DNA of 64,000 nt from Amycolatopsis sp. MtRt-6 (GCF_017308975.1 NZ_JADWPD010000036.1:26188-90187); one strand, 5' to 3'; shown: positions 7,536 through 16,889, counted from the stretch's first letter. Notes: generated by a model not told the origin, from the letters alone. A program made the numbers and translations.

Positions 7536-9357
7536 ACTGCACCGGCGGGTAGGCGTTCTGGACCAGCTGCTCGAACTGGGCCTGGAACCACTTGCCGGAC
7601 AGCGGCGCGTCCGGCAGGGCGCCGGTCAGGTTGCCGCCGTTGGCCTGCTCGCTGCCGCGGAAGGCCGGGTCGCACATCGGGTCCGCGCCCTTGCCCTCGT
7701 CGTTCGGGATCAGCTTGCTCGCGCCGTCGGACTCACCCGGCGGCTTGATCCAGACGTAGGCGTCGAAGTGCGCCTGGGGCGCGACGGTGGGCCGCACGCC
7801 CAGCCCCGCACCGCTCTGGTTGCACCAGTTGCCGCGGTGCAGCCGCCGGTCGATCCGGCCGGAGTCGACGTAGGCGTCCACCGTGGACCCCGAGGCGCCG
7901 GTGGGCCGGGCCGCGCCGCCCCAGCCGTTGCGCGAGGTGTCGACCAGCATGCCGATGCCGCTCGGCAGGCCCGCGGCCACGAACGCGTTGTACATCGCCG
8001 TGGCGAACGGCACCTCGGCGAAGTACGGGTTCCACTGGTAGAACTTCGCCGACCGCAGCTGCTGGCCGCCGACGTTCAGGTTCGGGTCCGGCAGGTTCGG
8101 CTCGGTCAGCGGCGTGTAGTTGGCCGTGGAGCTGATGAACCCGTCGATGCTGTTCACGCCGGCCGTGGTGCCCTGCAGCATCTGCTTGACCGCGTTGACG
8201 AACGGGCCGAAGTTGCTGTCCCAGCCCAGCCACGCCGAGTGCGCGATGTCCAGGTAGTTGTAGACGTTGGAGATCGCGTGGAGCTTGTTCAGCGCGTACT
8301 GGATGCCCTGGACGTACGCCCCGCTCGACTGCGCCTCGGCGCACTTGGCCGTCGAGAGGTTGGTGATCAGGTTGGGCAGCGAGTCCGGCTCGACGACCGC
8401 CACGATCCGCAGCGGCGCGTACTTCGGGTCGGCCAGGATCGAGGCGATCGGGTCGATGTACTCCGCCTTGTACCGGGCCAGGCCGTTCTCGGAGACCTTC
8501 AGCTCACCGTTGGAGGCCAGCGCCGCGCAGTCGCGGTTCGGCAGGTCGTAGACGACGATCTGGATGGTCACCGGCGTGCTGCCGGTCTGCTGGGCCAGCG
8601 CCGCGTCGAGGTGCCCGCGCAGGCCGCGTGAGCTCGACGTGCCCGCGATCGCCGCGATCCGGTCCAGCCAGACCGCGGTCGAGGTGTTGGCCACCTTGGC
8701 CATCTGGGCGCCGAGCGTGCCGCCCTTGGCCGCGGCCGCCGCGGTCACCTGAGCCGACCAGTCCGGGTTCACGTACCCCTTCGACCCGGCGTACGGGTTC
8801 TCCACGTGCGTTCCGGGCTGGGGCGTCGTGGTGACCGTGGTCGGGGTGGTGGGCGTGGTCGGCGTCGTCGGGGTGGTCGGCGTCGTGGTGACCGTGGTCG
8901 GCGTGGTCGGCGTCGTGGTCGTCGGCGTGCCGTCGCAGTGGGTGCCGTTGAGGGAGAACGACGTCGGGATGTCGTTCGTGCCCGAGTACGAGCCGTTGAA
9001 GCCGAAGTTGGCCGTCGCGTTCGTGCCCAGGTTCCCGCCCCACGACGGGTTCTTCGCGCTCACGTGCTTGCCGCTCTGGCTGTACGTGGCGCTCCAGCCC
9101 TGCTGCACCTGCTGGTTGCCGCCGAAGTCCCATTCGACGTTCCAGGACGACACGGCGTCGCCCAGGTTGGTCACGGCGATGTTCGCGGTGAAGCCGGTGT
9201 CCCACTGGTTGACCGTGTAGGTGACCTTGCAGCCGGTGGCGGCGCCCGCCGGACTGCCCCCGGCCACCAGCAATCCGGCGGTCATCGCCGCCGCCGTCAC
9301 CGAGGACGCCACGGCGAACCGTGACTTCCTCTTCGCGGACCAGAATTCACTCCTCAT
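7534..9357 (-). CDS. GH6 cellobiohydrolase with N-terminal CBM2
   Basis: A 607-residue secreted exocellulase. A long signal peptide ends near residue 41. CBM2 spans about 42-143. A TTPTTPTT-type linker (about 146-180) follows. The GH6 catalytic domain, about 185-607, starts NPYAGSKGYVNPDWSA, typical of bacterial Cel6B-type exo-acting enzymes. Conserved active-site segments are NRDCAALASNGE and VVEPDSLPN, the latter holding the presumed catalytic acid Asp. It is the last gene of the GH48-GH5-GH6 operon, 34 bp after the GH5 gene, and a terminator follows. Confidence 0.95.
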   Translation of the reverse strand: MRSEFWSAKRKSRFAVASSVTAAAMTAGLLVAGGSPAGAATGCKVTYTVNQWDTGFTANIAVTNLGDAVSSWNVEWDFGGNQQVQQGWSATYSQSGKHVSAKNPSWGGNLGTNATANFGFNGSYSGTNDIPTSFSLNGTHCDGTPTTTTPTTPTTVTTTPTTPTTPTTPTTPTTVTTTPQPGTHVENPYAGSKGYVNPDWSAQVTAAAAAKGGTLGAQMAKVANTSTAVWLDRIAAIAGTSSSRGLRGHLDAALAQQTGSTPVTIQIVVYDLPNRDCAALASNGELKVSENGLARYKAEYIDPIASILADPKYAPLRIVAVVEPDSLPNLITNLSTAKCAEAQSSGAYVQGIQYALNKLHAISNVYNYLDIAHSAWLGWDSNFGPFVNAVKQMLQGTTAGVNSIDGFISSTANYTPLTEPNLPDPNLNVGGQQLRSAKFYQWNPYFAEVPFATAMYNAFVAAGLPSGIGMLVDTSRNGWGGAARPTGASGSTVDAYVDSGRIDRRLHRGNWCNQSGAGLGVRPTVAPQAHFDAYVWIKPPGESDGASKLIPNDEGKGADPMCDPAFRGSEQANGGNLTGALPDAPLSGKWFQAQFEQLVQNAYPPVQ

Positions 9358-9391
9358 CGAGTGCGCTCCTTAGGTTGTTCGGTGGGGTGGG

Positions 9392-10918
9392 TCAGGTGGT
9401 GCAGGCGGTCGCGCCGACGGCGAAGCCGGACGGCGTGCCGGTCGAGGGGCCGGTCGCCTGGATGCCGATCGACACCGAGGCACCGCCGGCCAGGTCGGGA
9501 GCCCAGGCGGGAGCCTTGGCGCTCGCCTGTTGCCCGGTCTGCGTGACGGTCGCGTTCCAGCCGCCGGTGATCTGCGTCCCGGACGGCACGGTCCAGCCGA
9601 GCGCCCAGTTCTTCAGCGCCGAGCCGCCGGTGTTCTTCACCGTCACCGTGGCGAGGAAGCCGCCCTGCCAGGTGTTGTCGACGCGGTAGGTCACCGCGCA
9701 GCTCGCCGGCGGGTCGGCCGGGCCGCCACCCGAGCCGGCCGGCGGGATCAGGTACGGCTGCAGGATCGCCTGCTTGGTCTGGTTGACCGACGTCCAGTCG
9801 TCGTTGAGGATGCCGCCGGTGTCACCCGAGTTCGGGTTCCACGACCAGTACGTGAAGCTCATCCCGGACGTGCCGGTGCCCGTGTACTTCATCAGCTCCT
9901 GCAGCCAGACCTTGTCGCGCGGGTCGGCGAGCGTGGAGCCGAACTCGCCGAGCAGCACCGGCGCGATGTTCTGCTTGTGCAGGTAGCCGAAGAAGTGGTC
10001 CCACAGCGCGGGCAGGTTCGCCGGGAAAGCCGGATCGGAGAACCACTTCTGGGCGAACACCGACGTCGCGTACTCGTGCGCCGAGTACACCAGTTTGTCC
10101 GGTTTGGACAGTCGAACGGGGAACTGCTTCGCTCCGGAGAGGTTGCCGCCCCACCAGCCGCACTGCGGGTCGCCGGTGCCGCTGACGCAGTCGACGCCTT
10201 CGACGACGATCAGCCAGTCCGGGTTCTCCGCGAGCACGGCGTTGCCGGCCCGTTCGGCGGCGAGCCGCCAGTCGGTCGCGGGGTCGCCGCAGCCCCAGCA
10301 CGCTCCCCCGCCGCCCTGGATCGCGTGCGGTTCGTTGTGCAGGTCCGCCCCGATCACGGTGGGGTTTCCCTTGTAGTGCCGGGCCAGCATCGTCCAGTCG
10401 GCGATCCAGCGGCTCTCCGGGTACGCGCTGGTGTACCAGAGCGGGGACTGCGCGCCGGAGTCCGGCCGGTGCCGGTCCAGCAGCACGCGCATGCCCTTGC
10501 CGCCGGCGTAGGCGACGATCTTGTCGAGCACCTGCAGGCCGGTCAGGCCCTGCAGGTCCGGGTTCTGCACCTGGTCGATGCTGACCGGCTTGGACCCGGC
10601 GTCGAACAGCTGGTTCGAGTACGGCAGCCGCAGCGTGTTGTACCCGAGCCCGGCCATCTGGTCGAGCATGTCCCGGTAGTTGCGGCTCCACAGCCCGTGC
10701 GGCGAGTAGTTGGCCGTCTCGGCGCCGAACCAGTTGATCCCGGTCATCCGGACCGGCGCCCCGGTCTCGTCGACCAGCTGGGCTCCGGCGGCGTGCCAGA
10801 ACCCGGTGCCCGTGCCGGCCGCCGCTTGCGTGGCCGGCGGGGCCGCGGTGGCCGGGGACGCCGTGAGAACGGCGCCCCCGACCAGTGCGGCGACCACCAG
10901 AGCGAGCAGTCGCTTCAT
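9392..10918 (-). CDS. GH5 endoglucanase with C-terminal CBM2
   Basis: A 508-residue secreted beta-1,4-endoglucanase. Signal peptide about 1-26; GH5 domain about 38-390. The acid/base Glu lies in DLHNEPH and the nucleophile Glu in LLGEFGS, with the family's VRMTGINWFG start and HEYATSVFAQKWF strand. A Gly/Pro linker precedes a CBM2 (about 408-507). CBM2 is C-terminal here but N-terminal in the two flanking cellulases. It is the middle gene of the cellulase operon, starting 10 bp after the GH48 stop. Confidence 0.94.
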   Translation of the reverse strand: MKRLLALVVAALVGGAVLTASPATAAPPATQAAAGTGTGFWHAAGAQLVDETGAPVRMTGINWFGAETANYSPHGLWSRNYRDMLDQMAGLGYNTLRLPYSNQLFDAGSKPVSIDQVQNPDLQGLTGLQVLDKIVAYAGGKGMRVLLDRHRPDSGAQSPLWYTSAYPESRWIADWTMLARHYKGNPTVIGADLHNEPHAIQGGGGACWGCGDPATDWRLAAERAGNAVLAENPDWLIVVEGVDCVSGTGDPQCGWWGGNLSGAKQFPVRLSKPDKLVYSAHEYATSVFAQKWFSDPAFPANLPALWDHFFGYLHKQNIAPVLLGEFGSTLADPRDKVWLQELMKYTGTGTSGMSFTYWSWNPNSGDTGGILNDDWTSVNQTKQAILQPYLIPPAGSGGGPADPPASCAVTYRVDNTWQGGFLATVTVKNTGGSALKNWALGWTVPSGTQITGGWNATVTQTGQQASAKAPAWAPDLAGGASVSIGIQATGPSTGTPSGFAVGATACTT

Positions 10919-10928
10919 CGCGTGCCTC

Positions 10929-13847
10929 TCAGCCGAACAGGTCCACGTGCGCGGCGAACGCCGTGGCGATCTCCGTTTGCGCCCAGAACCGGTGGTAGGT
11001 GAACGTCGGCGCGGCGCCGCCGTCCAGGTAGGCCTGGACCTTCGGCCACTGCGGGTCGCTCTTGTAGAACGAGCGGATCGACAGGAACGTGGAGTTCGAG
11101 TTGATCGCGTCGCCGTTCGGCATCGTGCCCGTCCAGCCCGGCGGGATGTACAGGCCCTGGTCGGTGGAGGCGTTGTAGGTGTCGTCGAACCGGTCGTAGT
11201 CCTTCCGGGTCTCCGGCACCGCGATGCCCTTGCTGTCGGTGTTCGCCGTCAGCGCGGTGAGCAGCTGCTCCCCGGCCGTCTTCGCCGGGGCGTTGGCCGA
11301 GCGCGCCGCGTAGTACAGCAGCGTCTTGGCCAGGGAAGCCGCGACCCCGACGTCGTTGTTGAAGTTCTTCACCGTGACGTGCAGGCCGTTGTTCGCGCCC
11401 GGGCTGGTGGCGTTCCAGGTGTCCGGTGCGCCGGTCCAGGTGAGGTCGGCCGGGATCTGGAAGCTGCCGCCCGCCCCGACGGTGGTGTTGGCGATGGCCC
11501 ACGGGACCCACTTGTCGAGGATCTTCTTCGCCCGGGCGTCGCCGGTCGCCTGGTAGTACTCGGCGATGCGTTCCATGCCCCAGGTCTGGAAGCCGAACCA
11601 CTGGTTGCTCGGCGGGTCGTGCCAGACCGGCTGCCAGTCGTAGAACATCCCGTAGAAGGTCGGCGTGCCCGCGGGCGGCGTGCCGTACTGGCCGTCCCAG
11701 CTGTTGGTCGCACCGCCGGCGAGACCGCCTTCGGACGACTGCAGCCACTGCAGGAACTCGAGCTGCCGGTTGAGGCTGGTCGCCCAGTCGCTCGCGCCGG
11801 TCGCCGAGGTGACCTTCAGGCCCGGGTCCGCCGACAGCGCGTAGGCCGCCAGCGGGTTCTGGTAACCCTGGTGGGCCGCGCCGTCACCGATGCGCCACGC
11901 CCAGGCACTGGCCGGGTCCATCGAACCGCCCCAGGCGTAGTACCACGAGATCAGGTAGTGCTCGCTGTTCTTGCCGGTCCCGGCCGGGCAGGCCGACGCA
12001 CCGACGCAGTTGCCGATCTTCTTGAAGTACTTGTCGAACAGCGAGTACCGCAGGTAGTCGCCCATCTTCGAGGCCTTCTTGACCACAGCCGCGATGTCCG
12101 CGCTCTTGCCCTGCGCCTGCGCCCACTTCTGCGCCTGGAAAGCCACCTGCACCACACGGGCATCCGCGTCCGGTGCGTTGGTGTACTTCCACTGCTTGGC
12201 GTAGGAGGAGTCACCGGTGAACAGGTCGAGGTAGCCGTTCTTGCCACCGAACTTCAGGACGTCGCAGCTGGGCTGCGTGACCGTCTCCCAGACCGACTCC
12301 TGCGAGCCGCGCTGGAAGGTGTTGATGAACGCCGGCGCGGTGTTGGTGCCGTCCTCGCAGCGGCCGAAGCCGTAGATGTTGTCCACGTCCAGCAGCCAGT
12401 GCATGCCGTAGACGTCCGGGTTGCCGTAGGCCGCCTTCAGCTCCGCCGCGATCGGGTCCGCCCCGACCGGGACGTTCGACTGCAGCTGCGACGGGTACTG
12501 CTTCGGGCTCGGGTACTCCGCCGCATACGTCGCCGGCTTGCTCGCGTTGTACCCGGAGTTGCCCGGCTGATCCGCCGCCGACGGGATCGCGTACGTCTCG
12601 ATCGACGTCCACGCCTGGTTGAACGGGGCCCAGTCACCGGTGATCCGGCCGTAGGACGCCTCCAGCCACAGGTAGTAGCTGAACGCCTCCGACGTCGTCT
12701 CGTGCCCGTGATCCGGCGCCTCGACGATCAGCGTCTCGATCGAGTGATACGGCACCAGGATGTTCCCGAACTTGCGGAAATAACCGCTGTTCGGATCCTT
12801 GATCTTGTTGTACTGCGTCAGGAATGCCAGCTGGTAGTCCGAAGTGGACGACGAGATCTCGTTGACCGCCACCGTGGCCGCGGTGTAGCCGCTGCTGCTC
12901 GCGGTGAAGGTCGCGCTGCCGAGCGCGCCCCCGTTGTCGGCGCTGGTGACCGTGACGTTCTGCGGCACGTTCCAGTTCGCCGCGGTGAACGTCAGGCTCG
13001 CCGGGGCGGCCGAGAGGTCCGTGCTGCCGGCCGTCCGCGCCACCGCGACCGTGACCGGGCCCGTCGGGGCGCCGGCGAGGGACACCGCGAAGGTCGCCGT
13101 GCCACCCTGCTTGACCTGCGCGGTCGCCGGGGCGGCGACGATCGTCGGCCCGGAGAGGACCTTCACGCTGACCGGGCTGGACGTGGTCGACGCGTTCTTG
13201 TTGTCGTAGGCCTTCGCCGTCACCGAGTAGGTCCCGGCCGGCACGTTGCCCCAGCTGCCCTCGAACGGCGCGGCCGTGTCGGTGGCCAGCAGCGTGTCAC
13301 CGGCGTAGAACTCGACCTTGCTCACTGTGCCGTCGCTGTCGGCGGCCGTCGCGGCTAGAGGGATCGTCGCCGGGGCGTAGAAGGTGCCGGTCGAGGACGG
13401 CGCGGTGAGGGTGACCGTGGGCGCCTTGTTCGCGCCGGTGCACGCGGTGCCGTTGACGGAGAAGTCGGTGGGCGGCCGGTTGGCCGAGCCCTTCGTGCCG
13501 TTGAACCCGAACGACGTGCTCGCCCCGGTCTCGAGGCGGCCGTTGTAGGACATGTTCGTCGCGGTGACCGCGGCGCCGGACTGGGCGAACGTGGCGCTCC
13601 AGCCCTGCTGGACCTTCTGGCCGTCGAGGAACGTCCAGCCGACCTTCCAGCCGTCGAACGGAGCTCCGTCGTTGCGCAGCGAGACGTTGGCGGTGAACCC
13701 GGTGTCCCAGTCGTTGGTGGTGTAGGTGACGGAACAGGCGATGTCGGCGCCGAGCGCCGGTGGTGGGGCGACCACCGCGCCCGTGGCCGCCAGCACGGCC
13801 GAGGCCAGTGCCAGCGCACGGACGCGCTTTCGGGGAGAGGAACGCAT
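10929..13847 (-). CDS. GH48 processive exocellulase with CBM2 and Ig-like domains
   Basis: A 972-residue secreted reducing-end exocellulase and the first gene of the cellulase operon. Signal peptide about 1-33; CBM2 about 36-136; an Ig-like module about 143-230 (VEFYAGDTLLATDT, typical of Big_7); a second beta-sandwich about 231-328; GH48 about 335-972. The conserved catalytic-acid region HGHETTSEAFSYYLWLEA is intact. The ATG at 13847 has AGGAG upstream, and a CebR-like operator lies 38 bp before it. GH48 and GH6 attack opposite cellulose ends and GH5 cuts internally, so the operon encodes a classical synergistic set. Confidence 0.95.
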   Translation of the reverse strand: MRSSPRKRVRALALASAVLAATGAVVAPPPALGADIACSVTYTTNDWDTGFTANVSLRNDGAPFDGWKVGWTFLDGQKVQQGWSATFAQSGAAVTATNMSYNGRLETGASTSFGFNGTKGSANRPPTDFSVNGTACTGANKAPTVTLTAPSSTGTFYAPATIPLAATAADSDGTVSKVEFYAGDTLLATDTAAPFEGSWGNVPAGTYSVTAKAYDNKNASTTSSPVSVKVLSGPTIVAAPATAQVKQGGTATFAVSLAGAPTGPVTVAVARTAGSTDLSAAPASLTFTAANWNVPQNVTVTSADNGGALGSATFTASSSGYTAATVAVNEISSSTSDYQLAFLTQYNKIKDPNSGYFRKFGNILVPYHSIETLIVEAPDHGHETTSEAFSYYLWLEASYGRITGDWAPFNQAWTSIETYAIPSAADQPGNSGYNASKPATYAAEYPSPKQYPSQLQSNVPVGADPIAAELKAAYGNPDVYGMHWLLDVDNIYGFGRCEDGTNTAPAFINTFQRGSQESVWETVTQPSCDVLKFGGKNGYLDLFTGDSSYAKQWKYTNAPDADARVVQVAFQAQKWAQAQGKSADIAAVVKKASKMGDYLRYSLFDKYFKKIGNCVGASACPAGTGKNSEHYLISWYYAWGGSMDPASAWAWRIGDGAAHQGYQNPLAAYALSADPGLKVTSATGASDWATSLNRQLEFLQWLQSSEGGLAGGATNSWDGQYGTPPAGTPTFYGMFYDWQPVWHDPPSNQWFGFQTWGMERIAEYYQATGDARAKKILDKWVPWAIANTTVGAGGSFQIPADLTWTGAPDTWNATSPGANNGLHVTVKNFNNDVGVAASLAKTLLYYAARSANAPAKTAGEQLLTALTANTDSKGIAVPETRKDYDRFDDTYNASTDQGLYIPPGWTGTMPNGDAINSNSTFLSIRSFYKSDPQWPKVQAYLDGGAAPTFTYHRFWAQTEIATAFAAHVDLFG

Positions 13848-13885
13848 GGCTGCGGAACTCCTTTGTCCGTAGGGAGCCAGCGATC

Positions 13886-13899
13886 TGGGAGCGCTTCCA
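13886..13899. promoter_or_regulatory. CebR-like operator of the cellulase operon
   Basis: TGGGAGCGCTTCCA, one mismatch to the consensus palindrome, 38 bp before the GH48 start codon. It probably confers cellobiose-inducible control on GH48-GH5-GH6. Confidence 0.8.
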
Positions 13900-14167
13900 G
13901 GCGCAGACGGTAGCCAGCCGGAAACCTGGATGTAAAGAATCGAGTCAGAAGGACACGACGACCCCGAACGTCACATCTGCGCGCCCGGCGAACGCCGGCC
14001 CACTGAACACTCCTGAACAGCCGCACCCGAACGTCGTCCCGCCACCCGTTCGGCCCAGTCGATCAGTCACGCGGGGTGTCCGGAAAACGCCGTTTAGCGC
14101 CAAAGGCGTGCATCTCGGACCGGAACGTTCCCACCCATCGAGTCATGGACGCCGTGCCGGCTCCACG

Positions 14168-14209
14168 ATCACGCGTGTCGACCCCCGAATCACGAGTGTC
14201 GACCCCCGG
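14168..14209. repeat. two 21-bp tandem repeats
   Basis: Two adjacent copies of ATCACG(C/A)GTGTCGACCCCC plus one base. They share the ATCACGCGTG core with the three-copy array at 14271-14332. Function unknown. Confidence 0.8.
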
Positions 14210-14270
14210 TGCGGCCGATCGGCCCCACCGGCTCGTGCAGCCGGATCCGGCGCACGTGATCGAGGAGGCT

Positions 14271-14332
14271 CCACGCGTGACTGGCCGGGCATCACGCGTG
14301 ACTGGAGAGGCATCACGCGTGATTGGAGGGTC
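14271..14332. repeat. three 20-21-bp tandem repeats
   Basis: Three consecutive copies of (A)TCACGCGTGA(C/T)TGG plus about 6 variable bases, ending just after the stop codon of the LacI/CebR gene. The ACGCGT core is palindromic, so the array might bind a protein or act as a weak terminator. Confidence 0.8.
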
Positions 14333-14334
14333 GG

Positions 14335-15366
14335 TCAGCTTGAGGCGCGGACCGCCAGGGAGACCGGGAGGATGTGCTGGCGCGGCTTGAGGTTGTGGTC
14401 GTCGAGCAGGCGCATCAGGGTCTCGACCATGGCGTGGACCTGCTCGCGGGGGTCCTGGTGGACCGACGTCAGGGGCGGGTCCATGGCCGGGGCCAGTGTC
14501 ACGTTGTCGTCGAAGCTGACCATCGCGACGTCGTCCGGGACTCGGCGGCCGGCGCGGCCGAGGGTGCGCAGCGCGCCCACCGCCATCATGTCGCTGGCGA
14601 CGAACACCGCGTCGATGTCCGGGTGCCTCGCCAGGAGGGCCGACATCGCGTTCGCGCCGCCCGAAAGGGTGAAATCGCCCTCCTCGGCCAGGTCGGCGGG
14701 GTCGAGGCCGGCGTCGAGGAGGGTCTTGCGCCAGCCGGCGAGACGGTCGATCGGGGCGCTCTGGTCCTGGGGGCCGGCGATCGTGGCGATCCGCCGCCGC
14801 CCGGCCGCGACCAGGTGCTGGACCGCCAGCCGGGCGCCGCCTTCGTTGTCGAAGTCGACGACGTGCACGCCGCGGCGGATGCCGGCCGCCTGGCCGCCGA
14901 AGACCACCGGGATGCGCAGCAGCCGCAGCGCCTTGGGCAGCGGGTCGGCCCGGTGCGGCGCGAACACCAGCGCGCCGTCGACGTGGCCGCCCTCGAGGAA
15001 GCGGACCGTCCGGCTCAGGTCCTCGCGGATGTCGCTGAAGATCAGCACCATCTGCCGGCCGACGTCGGCGAGCTCCCGGTAGCCGGCCCGCATGACGGCG
15101 GCGCGGTACGGGTCGTCGAGCAGCCGGGACTCCGGCTCCGACAGCACCACCGCGATCGCCCCGGTACGGCGCGTGACCAGCGACCGCGCGGCCTGGTTCG
15201 GCGAATAGCCCAGGTCACGGGCGGCGGAGAGCACCTTCTCGCGCGCCGCCGCACTGACGTACGCGTCGTCGTTCAACGCCCGCGACGCCGTCGACCGCGA
15301 CACGCCGGCGAACGCCGCGACGTCCTCCAGTGTCGGCCGTTCTTCATCGCCTGCTCGAGGCCCCAC
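14335..15366 (-). CDS. cebR: CebR-like LacI-family repressor
   Basis: A 343-residue LacI-type regulator divergent from cebEFG-bglC. The N-terminal HTH reads TLEDVAAFAGVSRSTASRAL, followed by the minor-groove hinge helix (GYSPNQAARSLVTRRTGAIA). The ligand-binding domain includes AVFVASDMMAVGALRTLG and DVAMVSFDDN. By synteny with the Streptomyces ceb cluster it should repress cellulase and cellobiose-transport genes until cellobiose or cellotriose binds. The start is uncertain: GTG at 15366 has GAGGGCGG upstream and is used here, but GTG at 15384 would add six residues. Several operator-like palindromes lie between it and cebE. Confidence 0.85.
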   Translation of the reverse strand: MGPRAGDEERPTLEDVAAFAGVSRSTASRALNDDAYVSAAAREKVLSAARDLGYSPNQAARSLVTRRTGAIAVVLSEPESRLLDDPYRAAVMRAGYRELADVGRQMVLIFSDIREDLSRTVRFLEGGHVDGALVFAPHRADPLPKALRLLRIPVVFGGQAAGIRRGVHVVDFDNEGGARLAVQHLVAAGRRRIATIAGPQDQSAPIDRLAGWRKTLLDAGLDPADLAEEGDFTLSGGANAMSALLARHPDIDAVFVASDMMAVGALRTLGRAGRRVPDDVAMVSFDDNVTLAPAMDPPLTSVHQDPREQVHAMVETLMRLLDDHNLKPRQHILPVSLAVRASS

Positions 15367-15433
15367 GGCACCGCCCTCGCTCACCCTCTGCAACTCTGAC
15401 CGCCTCAGCTTAACGTTCACGCTCCGCCACGTC

Positions 15434-15447
15434 CGGGAGCGCTCCTC
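15434..15447. promoter_or_regulatory. degenerate CebR-like operator
   Basis: CGGGAGCGCTCCTC keeps the central GGGAGCGCTCC but has three changes at its edges. It lies nearest to cebR, suggesting autoregulation. Confidence 0.5.
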
Positions 15448-15512
15448 GCAGGAAACGCTCCGGTTACAACCCCTTGACACCGGTGAACGCCCCCACCAGA
15501 CTCTGCCACACC

Positions 15513-15526
15513 TGGGAGCGCTCCCA
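15513..15526. promoter_or_regulatory. perfect CebR operator
   Basis: TGGGAGCGCTCCCA, an exact match to the CebR palindrome, 55 bp before the cebE start codon in the cebR-cebE divergent region. Confidence 0.88.
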
Positions 15527-15542
15527 GATCGGCTCCCAGCAG

Positions 15543-15554
15543 TGAGAGCGCTCA
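15543..15554. promoter_or_regulatory. secondary operator-like palindrome
   Basis: TGAGAGCGCTCA is a perfect 12-bp palindrome sharing the GAGCGCTC core with the CebR site 17 bp away. The 30-bp centre-to-centre spacing, about three helical turns, would allow cooperative binding. Confidence 0.5.
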
Positions 15555-15580
15555 TTCCCGTCAACAAGGTGGTTGGACAC

Positions 15581-16885
15581 GTGAGAACGATCCGGAACGG
15601 CCTGGTCCTGGCACTGGGCATCACGATGACGGCGCTCGGCGCCTCGGCCTGCAGCGGAGGCGGTGAAAGCAACACGCCGGCGGCCGCGAACCCGAACGAA
15701 AAGATCACGCTGACGCTGTCGACGTTCACCGAGTTCGGTTACGAGGCTCTCATCCCGGAGTACGAGCGACTGCACCCCAACATCAAGATCACCCACAACA
15801 AGATCGGTCAGGGCGGCCCCTACCACGAGGAACTCGTCACGAAGATGGCCGCGGGCTCGGGTCTCGCCGACGTGGCGGCGCTCGAAGAGGGCCACCTGTC
15901 CGACTTCCTGGACAAGGGCTCGAAGTTCAACGACCTGAGCAAGATCGGCCCGGCCGACGCCTCTCCCGACCGCTGGCTGCCCTGGAAGTACGAAGCCGCC
16001 AAGACCAAGGACGGCAAGCTCATCGGCTACGGGACCGACATCGGCCCGCTCGCCATGTGCTACCGCAAGGACATGTTCAAGGAAGCCGGCCTGCCGGAGG
16101 ACCCCGAGGCCGTGAAGCCGCTGTTCGCCACCTGGGACAGCTACTTCGCCGCCGGCACCGACTACGTGAAGAAGTCCGGCGGCAAGGCCTGGTTCGACTC
16201 GGCGTCGCAGAACTTCAACGCCATGGTCAACCAGCTGCCCGAGGGCTACATCGGCAGCGACGACAAGCTCGCGCTCGAGAACAACCAGGGCATCAAGGAC
16301 GCCTGGGCCAAGGTCACCGACGCGGTCGCCAAGGGCCAGTCCGCGAAGCTCACCCCGTTCAGCAACGAGTGGAACTCCAGCTTCAAGCAGAGCGCCTTCG
16401 CGACGAAGGTGTGCCCGGCGTGGATGCTCGGCGTCATCAAGGAACACGCCGGCCCGGAGTTCGCGGGCAAGTGGGCGGTCACCGCGGCGTTCCCCGGCGG
16501 CGGCGGCAACTGGGGTGGTTCGTACCTGACCGTCCCGACGCAGTCCAAGCACCCGAAGGAGGCCGCCGAGCTCGCGGCCTGGCTGACCGCCCCGGAGCAG
16601 CAGATCAAGGCGTTCCAGGCCAAGGGCACCTTCCCGAGCCAGGTCAAGGCCCTCTCCGACCCCGCGCTGCTGAGCAAGACCGACGACTACTTCGGCGGCA
16701 CGAAGGTCGGCGAGCTGTTCGCCGAGCAGGCCAAGAAGGTCCAGAAGCCGCAGTACAAGGGCCCGGGCGACGGCCAGATCCAGGAGAACGCGACCAGGCC
16801 CGCCCTGCAGGCGGTCGAGCAGGGCAAGTCGGCCGCGGACGGCTGGAACCAGCTCGTCGAGGCCGCGAAGAAGATCACTCGCTGA
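15581..16885 (+). CDS. cebE: cellobiose-binding lipoprotein of an ABC importer
   Basis: A 434-residue solute-binding protein. The signal peptide ends in lipobox ASAC with Cys24 as the lipid anchor; the short n-region contains Arg. Blocks such as STFTEFGY, GYGTDIGPLAMCYRKD and NWGGSYLTVP match CebE-type oligosaccharide receptors and its orphan paralogue at 5.9 kb. The GTG at 15581 is preferred: it places the Arg-containing n-region directly before the hydrophobic core and AAGGTGG lies upstream, whereas the ATG at 15542 overlaps an operator. It is the first gene of cebEFG-bglC. Confidence 0.92.
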   Translation: MRTIRNGLVLALGITMTALGASACSGGGESNTPAAANPNEKITLTLSTFTEFGYEALIPEYERLHPNIKITHNKIGQGGPYHEELVTKMAAGSGLADVAALEEGHLSDFLDKGSKFNDLSKIGPADASPDRWLPWKYEAAKTKDGKLIGYGTDIGPLAMCYRKDMFKEAGLPEDPEAVKPLFATWDSYFAAGTDYVKKSGGKAWFDSASQNFNAMVNQLPEGYIGSDDKLALENNQGIKDAWAKVTDAVAKGQSAKLTPFSNEWNSSFKQSAFATKVCPAWMLGVIKEHAGPEFAGKWAVTAAFPGGGGNWGGSYLTVPTQSKHPKEAAELAAWLTAPEQQIKAFQAKGTFPSQVKALSDPALLSKTDDYFGGTKVGELFAEQAKKVQKPQYKGPGDGQIQENATRPALQAVEQGKSAADGWNQLVEAAKKITR

Positions 16886-16889
16886 GCCG

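Larger units (their letters stand above)
13848..14334. other. intergenic region between cellulase operon and cebR
   Basis: About 490 bp with no credible gene. It holds the CebR-like operator of the cellulase operon (13886-13899) and two sets of 21-bp tandem repeats (14168-14209 and 14271-14332). Both flanking genes are on the minus strand, so the operon promoter is at the left side of this spacer. Confidence 0.7.

Noticed and set aside
10710..13358. An 882-codon open frame opposite the GH48 and GH5 genes
   Set aside because: It is antisense to two well-supported cellulase genes and has no recognisable domain.
14168..14332. CRISPR array
   Set aside because: The repeats are directly adjacent 21-bp units without unique spacers, and no cas gene is near.
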